From: Pseudomonadota bacterium
Lineage (GTDB): Bacteria > Pseudomonadota > Gammaproteobacteria > Steroidobacterales > Steroidobacteraceae
NCBI GenBank assembly: GCA_025357635.1
Contig: JANXOV010000126.1
Coordinates: 1-54,751 of the forward strand
Length of the DNA: 54,751 bases
Direction of reading: 5' to 3'
Position 1 is the first letter of the stretch, and each line of letters opens with the position of its first letter. Shown here in pieces: positions 28,051-37,365 of the stretch. The notes under the pieces are model-generated. The model saw only the letters and a list, made by a program, of their open reading frames with translations, had not been told where the DNA came from and searched no databases. Made by a program: the position numbers and the translations under genes.

Positions 28051-29184
28051 ATGAATCGATTGCTGCCGGCCACTGCTCTGCTGTTCTCATCGCACCTGGT
28101 GCTGGCTCAAGCCGCGGTCCCAACGCCGCCCGCCGTGGATGCGCGCGCCTACATCGTCGTGGATTCGCGCACCGACAAGATCATCGCCGCCAAGGAAGCG
28201 GTGGCGCGCGTCGAGCCTGCCAGCCTCACCAAGCTGATGACGGCCTACATCGTGTTTCAGGAACTCGCCGCGGGCAAACTCAAGCTCGACGAGCAGGTGA
28301 CGGTGAGTGAACACGCATGGCGCTCGGAAGGTTCGCGCACCTTCATCGAACTGGGCAAGCCGGTGCCGGTGAACATCCTGATCATGGGCATGATCGTGCA
28401 ATCGGGCAATGATGCCACCATCGCTCTGGCCGAACGCATCGCCGGCACCGAGGAAACTTTCGTGCAGATGATGAACTCCAATGCCCAGCGCCTGAAGATG
28501 GTGGGGACGCACTTCGACAACAGCTCCGGGCTGCCCTCGCCGCAGCATTACACGACAGCGCGCGACATGGCCCTGCTCGCCAATGCCATCATCCGCGAAT
28601 ATCCGCAATACTACCGCTGGTACTCGGTGCGCGAGTTCGAGTACCACGGCATCAAGCAGCAGAACCGCAACGGTTTGCTGACACGCGACCCGAGCGTCGA
28701 TGGCATGAAAACCGGCCACACCGAGTCCGCCGGCTATTGCCTGGTGACCTCCGCGATGCGCGAGGGCATGCGGCTGGTCTCCGTCGTACTGGGCTCGGCC
28801 AGCATGAAGGCGCGCGAGGACGCCAGCGCTGCGCTGCTGAACTACGGCTTCACTTTTTACGACACCAAACTCATCGCCAAGGGCGGCACGAAGCTGGCGT
28901 CCGCCGATCTGTGGAAGGCGGCCAGCTCGCCGGTGGATCTGGGGCTCAATCACGATCTGTACGTCACGGTTGCGCGCGGCGAGGCGGCCGGCATCAAGAC
29001 CGTGGTGCTCATGCAGCCGCAGTTGATGGCGCCAGTGCGCATCGATACGGTGGTTGGCCAGTTCAAAGTCCTGGGCGCCAATGGCCAGGCGCTGGTCACC
29101 GAACCCCTGCACCCGCTGAAGGCGGTCGCACTGGGCGGCTGGTGGCGCCGCATGGTCGACTCCGTCAAGCTCTGGTTTGCTTAG
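28051..29184 (+). CDS. dacC: D-alanyl-D-alanine carboxypeptidase (PBP5/6 type)
   Basis: This periplasmic DD-carboxypeptidase trims the terminal D-Ala of pentapeptides. From ATG 28051, preceded by AGGA at good spacing, the 377-residue product has a signal peptide ending LAQA, the active-site SLTK (58-61), SGN, and KTG (GMKTGHTESAGYC), then the beta-rich C-terminal domain and an amphipathic membrane anchor (GGWWRRMVDSVKLWF). The released D-Ala could feed the transaminase encoded 17 bp downstream. The symbol could equally be dacA. Confidence 0.95.
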   Translation: MNRLLPATALLFSSHLVLAQAAVPTPPAVDARAYIVVDSRTDKIIAAKEAVARVEPASLTKLMTAYIVFQELAAGKLKLDEQVTVSEHAWRSEGSRTFIELGKPVPVNILIMGMIVQSGNDATIALAERIAGTEETFVQMMNSNAQRLKMVGTHFDNSSGLPSPQHYTTARDMALLANAIIREYPQYYRWYSVREFEYHGIKQQNRNGLLTRDPSVDGMKTGHTESAGYCLVTSAMREGMRLVSVVLGSASMKAREDASAALLNYGFTFYDTKLIAKGGTKLASADLWKAASSPVDLGLNHDLYVTVARGEAAGIKTVVLMQPQLMAPVRIDTVVGQFKVLGANGQALVTEPLHPLKAVALGGWWRRMVDSVKLWFA

Positions 29185-29201
29185 GTTCTGACGGCCGCGC
29201 C

Positions 29202-30071
29202 ATGCCCTTACCGGTATGCTATCTGAACGGGGAGTATCAGCCGCTGCAGCAGGCGCGCGTTTCGCCGCTGGACCGCGCCTTCCTGTTTGCCGATGCGGTC
29301 TACGAAGTTCTGCCCGTGTATGCCGGCCGGCCCTTCCGACTGCGGCAGCACCTGGACCGGCTGCACCACAGCCTCGCCGCCATCGCCATACGTCCGCCGC
29401 TCACGCATGAACAGTGGGCGCAGGTGTGTGCCGGGCTGGTCCAGCGCAATGGCGGCGGCGACATGTATCTTTACATCCAGGTGACGCGCGGCGCGGAATT
29501 CGGCCGCAATCACGCCTGGCCGGACAATCTCGCGCCGACGATGTTCGCCTACGCCTCGCCGCTTGCGCTGCTGCCCGGCGAGATTCTGGAAAACGGCGTG
29601 GCAGCCATCACGGCACAGGACACGCGCTGGGCGCGGCGCGACATCAAGTCCACCTCGCTTCTGGCGAACGTGCTGCTGAAAAAACAGGCGGTGAGCACCG
29701 GCGCATTCGAGGCAATCTTGCTGCAGCAGGGAATGCTCACCGAAGGATCCTCCACCACCGTGCACGTCATTCAAGGCGGCGAGATTCATACGCCTCCCAA
29801 CAGCCACGACATACTGCCCGGCACCACCCGCAGCGTGGTTGAAGAACTGGCCGCCGCCATCGGCATGCCGGTGCGCAGCGTCGCGGTGAGCGAAGCGCAG
29901 CTGCGCAGCGCGCAGGAGATCTGGCTGGGGTTCTCCACGCGCGGCGTCCTGCCGGTGACCCGGCTCGACGGCAAACCCGTGGGCAGCGGCAAGCCAGGCC
30001 CGCAGTTCCAGCGCATTCACGCTGCCTTCTTAAGCTACATCGACGATCTGAAATCCACACCAGCGCTGTGA
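29202..30071 (+). CDS. dat: D-amino-acid transaminase
   Basis: This fold-type IV PLP enzyme swaps amino groups between D-amino acids and 2-oxo acids, typically D-Ala and 2-oxoglutarate to give pyruvate and D-Glu. The 289 residues start MPLPVCYLNGEYQPL and have the PLP lysine K149 in DIKSTSLL, the LTEGSSTTVHVI segment and the phosphate-binding LPGTTRSVVEEL. A branched-chain or 4-amino-4-deoxychorismate lyase role is possible by fold, but the sequence is closest to D-Ala transaminases and the gene sits directly after dacC. The long frame upstream is a dacC shadow. Confidence 0.9.
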   Translation: MPLPVCYLNGEYQPLQQARVSPLDRAFLFADAVYEVLPVYAGRPFRLRQHLDRLHHSLAAIAIRPPLTHEQWAQVCAGLVQRNGGGDMYLYIQVTRGAEFGRNHAWPDNLAPTMFAYASPLALLPGEILENGVAAITAQDTRWARRDIKSTSLLANVLLKKQAVSTGAFEAILLQQGMLTEGSSTTVHVIQGGEIHTPPNSHDILPGTTRSVVEELAAAIGMPVRSVAVSEAQLRSAQEIWLGFSTRGVLPVTRLDGKPVGSGKPGPQFQRIHAAFLSYIDDLKSTPAL

Positions 30072-30331
30072 GCGACGCACCCAAGCTTGAGTTTCCGATG
30101 GAGTTTCCCATCAAGGTGATGGGACGACAGGACGGCGAGGTCCGCAAGCTGGCGCGGCTGATCGTGGAGCGGCACGCGGGTGAATTGCGCGACGACCAGG
30201 TGCGTGAGCGTCCCAGCTCAGCCGGCAATTTTCTGGCGGTGACTTTCGTGATCCAGGCCACGAGCCAGGCGCAGCTGGATACGATCTATCGCGAGCTGAC
30301 GGCCTGCAAAGCGGTGCTGATGGCGCTATAG
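30068..30331 (+). CDS. ybeD: DUF493 family protein YbeD
   Basis: This is an 87-residue ACT-like fold protein of unknown function. The start GTG overlaps the dat stop (GTGA). The middle EFPIKVMGR and the end VTFVIQATSQAQLDTIYRELTACKAVLMAL match the family. In E. coli and Pseudomonas ybeD lies between dacA/dacC and lipB in the same direction; here lipB is on the opposite strand and its 3' end overlaps ybeD by 46 bp. Confidence 0.92.
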   Translation: MSDAPKLEFPMEFPIKVMGRQDGEVRKLARLIVERHAGELRDDQVRERPSSAGNFLAVTFVIQATSQAQLDTIYRELTACKAVLMAL

Positions 30332-30939
30332 CCCAGGTGCTTGAGCAGATGCGGCGCCAGCCCATGCGCCACTTCGGTGACATCGGACGGCCCGCCCAGA
30401 TCGCTCAGCCGCGCCACCTGCATGCCGCGATGGCCGCACACATTGATCCGCTTGAACGGCGCCAGGTCCAGCGACACGTTCAACGCCATGCCGTGGTAGC
30501 TTGCGCCGCGGCGGATTCGAAGGCCGACACTGGCAAGCTTCTTGCCTTGAAAGTAGACGCCGGGCGCATCGCGCCGGCCGGCGGTCTGGATGCCCAACTG
30601 CGCCGTGTAGTCGATGACCGAGTTTTCCAGCGCGACCACGAGTTCGCGCACTCCGAGCACGTGCCGGCGCAAGTTCAGCAGCGGATACACCACCAATTGA
30701 CCCGGCCCGTGATAAGTAACCTGTCCACCGCGGTCGATTTTCACAACCGGCGTGTCGCCGGCATCCAGCACATGCTCGGCACTGGCATTCATGCCCAGCG
30801 TGAAAACCGGCGGATGCTCCACGAACCAGATTTCATCGCCGGTGTCATCGTCGCGCTCATCCGTGAATCGCTGCATCTCGCGCCAGGCCGGTTCATATGG
30901 CATCAGCCCGCGGAATCGCAGCAGCGGTTCAGGGGACAT
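30286..30939 (-). CDS. lipB: Octanoyl-[acyl-carrier-protein]:protein transferase
   Basis: LipB moves octanoate from ACP to the lipoyl domains of dehydrogenase complexes. From ATG 30939, which overlaps the lipA stop by one base (TGATG), it has 217 residues. The catalytic pair is C168 (INVCGHRG) and K134 (QGKKLASVG); RGGQVTYHGPGQLVVYPL is the family signature. LipA completes the cofactor. The gene converges on ybeD with a 46-bp overlap. Confidence 0.96.
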   Translation of the reverse strand: MSPEPLLRFRGLMPYEPAWREMQRFTDERDDDTGDEIWFVEHPPVFTLGMNASAEHVLDAGDTPVVKIDRGGQVTYHGPGQLVVYPLLNLRRHVLGVRELVVALENSVIDYTAQLGIQTAGRRDAPGVYFQGKKLASVGLRIRRGASYHGMALNVSLDLAPFKRINVCGHRGMQVARLSDLGGPSDVTEVAHGLAPHLLKHLGYSAISTALQAVSSR

Positions 30940-31979
30940 CAGGCGCGGCGCGCGGCGGCGAGCTTGATATTGTCGAGACCGGCATTGTTGCGCGCCAGCG
31001 CCTGTTCGGCGCGATAACTGGAACGCACCAGCGGACCGGAGACGCACTCCAGGAAGCCCATCTCCAGAGCCTGCTGGCGATAGCGGTCGAACTGCGCCGG
31101 GGTCACGAAACGCTCGATGTTCAGGTGATTGACGGTGGGCCGCAGATACTGGCCCAGCGTGAGAATATCCACCTGCGCCGCGCGCAAATCCTGCATCGCA
31201 GCCTCGATCTCAGCGTCGGTCTCGCCCAATCCGAGCATCAGGCTGGTCTTGGTGAGCACCGCGGGCCGATGCGCCTTGGCATGGCGCAGCACCTGCAGCG
31301 TCTGCTCGTAACCGGCGCGCGGATCGCGTACCGGATGCGTCAACCGCTCCACCGTCTCTACGTTCTGTGCAAACACGTCCAATCCGGATTCGACCACCGT
31401 CTCCACATCGCGCGCCACGCCCTGAAAATCCGGCGTCAGCGCTTCCACCGCCGTGCCCGGATTGCGTTGCTTGATGGCGCGAATCGCCGCGGCATAATGC
31501 GCCGCACCGCCATCGGGCAGATCGTCACGATTGACCGAAGTCAACACGACGTATTTGAGCCCCATCAATTCGACCGAGCGCGCGACGTTGTCGGGCTCCT
31601 GCGCATCGAGCCAGCCGCGCGGATTGCCGGTGTCGACGGCGCAGAAACGGCAGGCACGCGTGCATACAGCGCCCATGAGCATGATGGTGGCGGTGCCGGC
31701 GTTCCAGCACTCGCCGATGTTCGGGCACCTGGCCTCCTCGCACACCGTGCTCAGACGGTGCTCGCGCACGATGCCTTTCACGGCATCGAAATTCTTGCCG
31801 GCGGCCAGCGGCGCGCGCAGCCAGGAAGGCTTGCGGCCGGCCGTTATGGCCTGCGCGGCAGCGGTTTGCTTGATGCCGTCCTTGATGGCGGAGAAGCCCT
31901 GCGGTGTCGTGTACTTTTCACCGCTGCGCGGCGCCTGGGTGACGATGGGGATGTTCTTGAACTCAGGCATGTGCTGCAT
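30939..31979 (-). CDS. lipA: Lipoyl synthase (radical SAM)
   Basis: LipA inserts two sulfurs into protein-bound octanoate using two 4Fe-4S clusters. The product has 346 residues from ATG 31979 (which overlaps the murU stop, TAATG), or three fewer from ATG 31970. It shows the auxiliary-cluster set C80, C85, C91 ([12 protein letters not shown]), the radical-SAM set C106, C110, C113 (CTRACRFC), and the C-terminal RSSYRA whose serine ligates the auxiliary cluster. A TATAAT box lies 7 nt before ATG 31970, which hints that this ATG may serve a leaderless message. Confidence 0.96.
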   Translation of the reverse strand: MQHMPEFKNIPIVTQAPRSGEKYTTPQGFSAIKDGIKQTAAAQAITAGRKPSWLRAPLAAGKNFDAVKGIVREHRLSTVCEEARCPNIGECWNAGTATIMLMGAVCTRACRFCAVDTGNPRGWLDAQEPDNVARSVELMGLKYVVLTSVNRDDLPDGGAAHYAAAIRAIKQRNPGTAVEALTPDFQGVARDVETVVESGLDVFAQNVETVERLTHPVRDPRAGYEQTLQVLRHAKAHRPAVLTKTSLMLGLGETDAEIEAAMQDLRAAQVDILTLGQYLRPTVNHLNIERFVTPAQFDRYRQQALEMGFLECVSGPLVRSSYRAEQALARNNAGLDNIKLAAARRA

Positions 31980-31983
31980 TATA
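31978..31983 (-). promoter_or_regulatory. TATAAT box before lipA
   Basis: A perfect minus-strand TATAAT spans the murU stop codon and ends 7 nt before ATG 31970 of lipA. A transcript would begin at that ATG. No -35 match is evident. Confidence 0.35.
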
Positions 31984-32683
31984 CGCGTTGCAATGCAGCC
32001 AGGCGCTGGTTCAATGCCTGCAGCCGCGCCGGCGTGCCGACGTCTTCCCAGAGGCCCTGATGCACCTGTGCCGTGCATCGGCCGGCGCCCATCGATCGAA
32101 GCAGCAGCGGCTTGAGCGGGAACGCGCCGTCCCGGCAGCCCTCGAAAAATGATTCGCGGTACAAGCCCACGCCGGCAAAGGTGTAACTTGGCGCCTGCCC
32201 GGCGCGCGGCGTCGCATGCCTGCCATCGAAACCGAAATCACCCGCGGCATGCTGAGGCGGATTAGGTACCAGCACCAGATGCGAGTCCGCCTGCGGCGGT
32301 ATGCGCAGCTGCCAGAACGGTATGTCGGTGTAGATGTCGCCATTGACGACCAGGAACGGCCCCGGCGCCAGCCAGCGAAGCGCGCGGAAAATGCCGCCGG
32401 CGGTTTCCAGCGCAGCCGGGCTCTCCTGGCTGTAGGTGATGTGAATGCCGTAGCGGGACCCGTCCTGCAGATAGTCGCGAATCTGTTCGCCCAGCCAGGC
32501 AAGGTTCACGACCACGGTGTCGATGCCGGCGCGCGCCAATGCGGCCACGTGATGGTGGATGAGCGGCTGACCGCCGACGACCAGCAAGGGCTTGGGCATG
32601 GTGTCGGTCAGCGGGCGCATGCGCTCGCCGCGGCCCGCCGCAAGAATCATGGCGCGGCGCGGTGTCTGTGCGGAATCGTTCAT
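31979..32683 (-). CDS. murU: N-acetylmuramate 1-phosphate uridylyltransferase
   Basis: MurU converts MurNAc 1-phosphate and UTP to UDP-MurNAc in the peptidoglycan recycling route that bypasses de novo synthesis and the fosfomycin target MurA. From ATG 32683 (overlapping amgK by 4 bp) it has 234 residues. It has the nucleotidyltransferase signature [23 protein letters not shown] and the metal-binding [12 protein letters not shown] general sugar-phosphate nucleotidyltransferase is the alternative, but the amgK partner makes MurU likely. Confidence 0.92.
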   Translation of the reverse strand: MNDSAQTPRRAMILAAGRGERMRPLTDTMPKPLLVVGGQPLIHHHVAALARAGIDTVVVNLAWLGEQIRDYLQDGSRYGIHITYSQESPAALETAGGIFRALRWLAPGPFLVVNGDIYTDIPFWQLRIPPQADSHLVLVPNPPQHAAGDFGFDGRHATPRAGQAPSYTFAGVGLYRESFFEGCRDGAFPLKPLLLRSMGAGRCTAQVHQGLWEDVGTPARLQALNQRLAALQRV

Positions 32684-33726
32684 GCGGATTCGCGCCGCTG
32701 CGCCGCATCGAACAACGGGTCGACCCGCTGCTGGATGAACGCGGCAAAGCCCGCCGTCTGCGGATAACGCTGCGCGGTTTCGCGCACATAGTCCAGCACC
32801 AGTGGCAGATCCTTCAAGTAGCCGCGTTTGCCGTCGCGATACCAGAGTCGCGCGAAAATTCCCAGCACCTTGATGTGCCGCTGCAATCCCATCCAGTCGA
32901 ACCACTGCAGGAATTGCGCAGCGTCGCGCCCGGCGGGGATGCCGGCGCCGGTGAGCTGCTGCCGGTAGCGCAGCGCCCAGGCCTGCACGCGCGCGGCAGG
33001 CCAGCGGATGTAGCAATCCTTGAACAGGGAGACGAGATCGTAAGTGACGGGACCTAGCACCGCGTCCTGAAAGTCCAGTATCCCCGGGTTGCCACGCTCA
33101 CATACCATCAGATTGCGCGAATGATAGTCGCGGTGCACGAGGCTTGCTGGTTGCTCCGCCGCGTTCTGCACGAGCAGCTCGGACAATCGCTCCAGCATCG
33201 CCGCGACCGGTGAGTCGACTCTCAGCCCCAGGTGCCGGCCAAAGAACCACTCCGGCATGAGGGACATTTCGCGCATCAGGTTCGCGCCGTCGTAGGCCGG
33301 CAGCGCCGCCGCCGCAGTCCGCCCCCGCACCTGTATCCGCAGAAGGGAATCCAGGGCATCGCGATACAGCGCATCGACGCGGCGCTCATCGCCGGCGGCG
33401 GCCTTCAGCGCATCCAGGTATTGACTGGACCCCAGGTCGCCGAGCAGCAGAAATCCACGGGGCAGGTCGCGCGCCAGCACCTGCGGCACATTCACGCCCA
33501 CATCGAGCAGCATCTGCGCCGCGCGCAAAAAAGGCCGCAGGTCTTCCTTTTCGGGCGGCGCGTCCATGACGATGTAGCTCTGCGCGGCGTGCAGCACCCG
33601 GAAATAGCGGCGAAAGCTCGCATCCGCCGAGGCCGGTTCGATGCGGGAGCCGGGGAGCTTCAGATCTTCGTTCACCCATCGCGTGAGCAATTCACGGCGC
33701 GGATCCGCCAGGTTGTTCGCTGTCAT
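32680..33726 (-). CDS. amgK: Anomeric MurNAc/GlcNAc kinase
   Basis: AmgK phosphorylates the anomeric hydroxyl of MurNAc, supplying MurU. The 348 residues form an APH-type kinase fold: SFRRYFRV near the start, the hinge region LLLGDLGS, the catalytic loop HRDYHSRN (198-205, D200) and the metal-binding DFQD (218-221). It is divergent from lptD, as in Pseudomonas. The amgK-murU pair is followed directly by lipA-lipB on the same strand. Confidence 0.94.
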   Translation of the reverse strand: MTANNLADPRRELLTRWVNEDLKLPGSRIEPASADASFRRYFRVLHAAQSYIVMDAPPEKEDLRPFLRAAQMLLDVGVNVPQVLARDLPRGFLLLGDLGSSQYLDALKAAAGDERRVDALYRDALDSLLRIQVRGRTAAAALPAYDGANLMREMSLMPEWFFGRHLGLRVDSPVAAMLERLSELLVQNAAEQPASLVHRDYHSRNLMVCERGNPGILDFQDAVLGPVTYDLVSLFKDCYIRWPAARVQAWALRYRQQLTGAGIPAGRDAAQFLQWFDWMGLQRHIKVLGIFARLWYRDGKRGYLKDLPLVLDYVRETAQRYPQTAGFAAFIQQRVDPLFDAAQRRESA

Positions 33727-33780
33727 GCCCGAATTGTCGAGGTTACGAACCGCAAATGCGGCGCCGCGAAGTATACCGAC

Positions 33781-33786
33781 TATAAT
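33781..33786 (+). promoter_or_regulatory. TATAAT box upstream of lptD
   Basis: A perfect TATAAT overlaps the first plausible lptD ATG (33785). If it is the -10 box, transcription starts near 33793 and translation must begin downstream, for example at TTG 33830. No convincing -35 or sigmaE site was seen. Confidence 0.4.
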
Positions 33787-36028
33787 GCCGGAACGACCCG
33801 CTTACCGCGCACGTTCAAGGGCCCGCCAGTTGCCAAGACCGATTCCCCTCTTCGCCGCAATCATGCTGCATGCAATCGCGATGGCAGGCACAGTTCAGGC
33901 GCAGGACGCCACGGGCACCATCTGCAGGGAGCGGCCATTTCCACAGGCGGCGGCGCCGGCCGACGACCACCTCATCCACATCGAAAGCGACAACGCCTCG
34001 CTCGGCGCCGACGGCAATGCGATCCTCAACGGCAGCGTGGTGGTGCGTCAGGACGGCCGCAGCGTATCGGCCGATGCGGTGAACTACGACAACCAATCCG
34101 GCCGCATCGAGGTCGCCGGCGCGGTCAAATTCGAGGACCCCAAGTTGCGGGTGGGCGGCGGCAAAGGCAGCTTCGACACACTCGGCAACGCAACGCTAGG
34201 CGATGCGCAATTCGAACTGCTCGATCGCAACGGGCGTGGCGCCGCCAGCCAGCTGATCGTGAGCAGCGACGGCCGGCTCGACCTGAAAGGCGTGAGCTAT
34301 ACGACCTGCCCCGCGGGCCATGAGGATTGGGTTCTGCACGCCTCCTCCATCGACATCGATTCCGGGCGGCAGGAAGGTGTCGGCCGCGGCGTGCGGCTGA
34401 ATTTCAAAGGCGTGCCGATTCTCTACACGCCCTACATCTCCTTCCCCGTGGGCGATGCCCGCAAGAGCGGCTTCTTATTCCCGACGCTGGGCAACTCGAC
34501 CAAGAGCGGCGTGCTGATCGGCGCGCCCTACTATTTCAATCTCGCACCCAACTATGACCTGACGCTGGCGCCGGGATTGCAATCCAAGCGCGGCGTCGAA
34601 TTGGGCGCAGAATTCCGCTATCTGACCGGCATCAGTCATGGCACGCTGGAAGGCAATTTTCTGCCGGGCGATTCGCTGGCCAACGCGGACCGTCACTACG
34701 AACACATCAGGAGCATCACGGATTTTCGCAGCGATCTGCGGCTCGATGTGAACGCGGCCAATGTCAGCGACAGCAATTACTTCGAGGACTTCGCGCTCGG
34801 CTCGGAAGCCACCAGCGTGACCTACCTGGAGCGCCGCGCCGATCTGCTGTACAAGAATGCCGGCTGGCTGGTGCGCGCGCAGCTGCAGAATTTCCAGACC
34901 ATCGACCGTGAGATCGCCGAACAGGACCGGCCCTACGCGCGCGTGCCGCGAGTGCAAGCCGCCGGCAGCTGGCCGCTGCTGGGGCGAGATCTGGAGCTGG
35001 GGTTCGACGGCGAGGCGGTCAACTTCTTGCGCGACGTGGGCACGTCCGGCCTGCGCCTGGACCTCGCGCCCGAATTGCGCTACTCGAAGCGCGGCGCCGG
35101 CTATTTTTTCGAGCCGGCAGCGGGCTGGCGCTTCACGCAGTACGACTTGAAGGATGCCGCGCCGGGGGCCTCGCGCTCGCCCACGCGCGAGGTGCCGTAT
35201 TTCCGCCTCGACACGGGCCTGGTGTTCGAACGCGCCTCGGGCTCGCGCGGCCAACGCACCCAGACCCTGGAACCACAACTCGCCTACACCTACGTGCCGT
35301 ACCGCAATCAGGACGGTCTACCGGTTTTCGACACTGGACTGCCCGATCTGAATCTGGTGGAACTGTTCCGCACCAACCGATTCGTCGGCGCCGACCGCGT
35401 CGGCGATGCGAACCAGCTGAGCATCGGCATGACCACGCGGCTGTTCGATCAGGCCACGGGCGCACAGTTCCTGGCCGCAACCCTCGGTCAGACTCGCTAC
35501 TTCACCGCGCCGCGCGTCACCCTGCCCGGACAGCCGCCGCCCACCGGCAATTCCTCGGACATCGTCGGACAGCTGATGCTCACGGCTTATAAAAACTGGA
35601 ACCTGAGTCTGGAGTATCAATGGGACCCATCGGACGCCCTGACGCAGAAGTCCGAAGTGGCCGTGCAATACCGGCCCGATCCGACCCGCGTGGTGAATGT
35701 CGGCTACCGATTCCGTCGCGGCCTGCTGGAGCAATGGGACGGGTCCTTCGGCTGGCCCATCGCCAAGAACTGGAGCGCGGTGGGCCGTATCGTCTACTCG
35801 ACCCGGGACCGCCAGAGCATCGAGCAGGTGGCCGGATTCGAGTACAAAAGCTGCTGCTGGCGCATCCGCGTCGTGCAGCGCCGTTATGTCAGCAGCCGAA
35901 CGGGCGAACGGGACACCTCAATTGCATTACAATTGGAACTCACGGGCTTAAGTTCGGTCGGAGTGCCTGCGGACTCCTTCTTGGAGCGCACGATTCGCGG
36001 TTACTCCAGCCGTACCGTGGAGCCGTAG
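33785..36028 (+). CDS. lptD: LPS-assembly outer-membrane protein LptD
   Basis: LptD with LptE inserts lipopolysaccharide into the outer leaflet. The product has 747 residues from ATG 33785. A signal peptide (LPRPIPLFAAIMLHAIAMAGTVQAQ) is followed by an LptA-like jellyroll domain and a long beta-barrel. Four cysteines match the E. coli disulfide pattern: two near the N-terminus (C47, C175) and the adjacent pair C690-C691 (YKSCCWRIRVVQRRYV). TTG 33830 would give a shorter, cleaner signal peptide and fits the TATAAT at 33781. surA, its chaperone gene, follows by 29 bp. Confidence 0.94.
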   Translation: MPERPAYRARSRARQLPRPIPLFAAIMLHAIAMAGTVQAQDATGTICRERPFPQAAAPADDHLIHIESDNASLGADGNAILNGSVVVRQDGRSVSADAVNYDNQSGRIEVAGAVKFEDPKLRVGGGKGSFDTLGNATLGDAQFELLDRNGRGAASQLIVSSDGRLDLKGVSYTTCPAGHEDWVLHASSIDIDSGRQEGVGRGVRLNFKGVPILYTPYISFPVGDARKSGFLFPTLGNSTKSGVLIGAPYYFNLAPNYDLTLAPGLQSKRGVELGAEFRYLTGISHGTLEGNFLPGDSLANADRHYEHIRSITDFRSDLRLDVNAANVSDSNYFEDFALGSEATSVTYLERRADLLYKNAGWLVRAQLQNFQTIDREIAEQDRPYARVPRVQAAGSWPLLGRDLELGFDGEAVNFLRDVGTSGLRLDLAPELRYSKRGAGYFFEPAAGWRFTQYDLKDAAPGASRSPTREVPYFRLDTGLVFERASGSRGQRTQTLEPQLAYTYVPYRNQDGLPVFDTGLPDLNLVELFRTNRFVGADRVGDANQLSIGMTTRLFDQATGAQFLAATLGQTRYFTAPRVTLPGQPPPTGNSSDIVGQLMLTAYKNWNLSLEYQWDPSDALTQKSEVAVQYRPDPTRVVNVGYRFRRGLLEQWDGSFGWPIAKNWSAVGRIVYSTRDRQSIEQVAGFEYKSCCWRIRVVQRRYVSSRTGERDTSIALQLELTGLSSVGVPADSFLERTIRGYSSRTVEP

Positions 36029-36057
36029 CGGGCCCGTAACAAACAGCGAGTTTTGAC

Positions 36058-37365
36058 ATGCGAAACACCAAGGCTTTGTGCCTGTCCCTATTGAGCACCG
36101 TGCTTCTGGCCGGTCACGCGCCGGCACAGACACGCGACATCAGCGCACACGGCGAACTGCTGGACCGCATCGCCGCGGTGGTGAACGACGGCGTCGTGCT
36201 CAAGAGCGAGCTGGACTCGCAGATGGATTCGGTCACCAAACGGCTGGAGGAGCAGAAGGTGGAACTGCCTTCGCAGAGCGTGCTCAAGCAGCAGGTGCTG
36301 GAACGTCTGGTACTGCAGGAAATCCAGTCGCAGCGCGCGGCCAAGGTCGGCCTGAGCATACCCGACGAACAGCTCAACGGCGCACTGCAGGAAATCGCCT
36401 CGCGCAACAAGATTCCCTTCGACAAGCTGCCCACGACGCTGGAAGCCCAGGGCATCGACTACAAGCAGTACCGCGAGTCCATGCGCAAGGAAATGATGCT
36501 GAGCACGTTGCGCCAGCGCGATGTCATCGCGCGTATCAACGTCACGCCGCGCGAACTGGACCAGTACCTCGCCCGCCAGCAAAACGCGGCCGCGAACGAC
36601 GAGTTCAACGTCTCGCACATCCTTCTCTCGCTCCCCACCGCCGCCACGCCGCAGCAGATCGAGGAAATCACCCGCAAAGCGGCAGATCTGGCCGCGCGCG
36701 CACGCAAGGGCGAGGACTTCGGACAGCTGGCCATCGCCAACTCCAACGGCCAGACGGCCCTGGACGGCGGTTCGCTTGGCTGGCGCAAGGGTGCGCAGAT
36801 GCCGCAGTTCATCCTCGATCTTGTCACTAAACTCAAAGCCGGCGAGATCAGCGATCCGGTGCGCACGCCCAGCGGCTTCCACATCGTGAAGCTGAACGAG
36901 CGGCGCGGCGGTGAGGCCCAGGTCATCGTCAATCAGATTCACGTTCGCCACATTCTCATGAAGCCCAACGAGCTGGATGACGATGAAACCGTGCGTCAGA
37001 AGCTCGGCAAACTGCGCGACCGCATTCTCAAGGGCGAGGATTTCGCCGGCATCGCCTCAACCACGTCCGAAGATCCGGGCTCGGCGCCGGATGGCGGTGA
37101 TCTGGGCTGGGCCGGGCCCGGCACCTTCGTGCCCGAGTTCGACAAAGCCATCGCCGACCTTAAGCCCAATGAAATCGGCGAACCCTTCAAATCGCGCTAT
37201 GGCTGGCATATCGTGCAAATGCTGGGCACGCGCACGTACGACAGCACCGACGACGTACGCAGGCAGCGCGCTTTCGCTGCCATCCGCGAAAGCAAGGCGG
37301 ACGAAGAAACAGAGTTGTGGTTGCGGCGATTGCGCGACGAAGCCTTCGTCGAAACCAAGATGTAG
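36058..37365 (+). CDS. surA: Periplasmic chaperone/prolyl isomerase SurA
   Basis: SurA escorts outer-membrane proteins, including LptD, to the BAM complex. The 435-residue protein has a signal peptide (about 1-24, ending APAQT), an N-terminal chaperone domain (DRIAAVVNDGVVLKSELDSQ), two parvulin domains (about 175-280 and 290-390, each with a SHILL/RHILM strand and a GGDLGW/GGSLGW motif) and a C-terminal helix. The stop overlaps the pdxA GTG start by one base. Confidence 0.97.
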   Translation: MRNTKALCLSLLSTVLLAGHAPAQTRDISAHGELLDRIAAVVNDGVVLKSELDSQMDSVTKRLEEQKVELPSQSVLKQQVLERLVLQEIQSQRAAKVGLSIPDEQLNGALQEIASRNKIPFDKLPTTLEAQGIDYKQYRESMRKEMMLSTLRQRDVIARINVTPRELDQYLARQQNAAANDEFNVSHILLSLPTAATPQQIEEITRKAADLAARARKGEDFGQLAIANSNGQTALDGGSLGWRKGAQMPQFILDLVTKLKAGEISDPVRTPSGFHIVKLNERRGGEAQVIVNQIHVRHILMKPNELDDDETVRQKLGKLRDRILKGEDFAGIASTTSEDPGSAPDGGDLGWAGPGTFVPEFDKAIADLKPNEIGEPFKSRYGWHIVQMLGTRTYDSTDDVRRQRAFAAIRESKADEETELWLRRLRDEAFVETKM

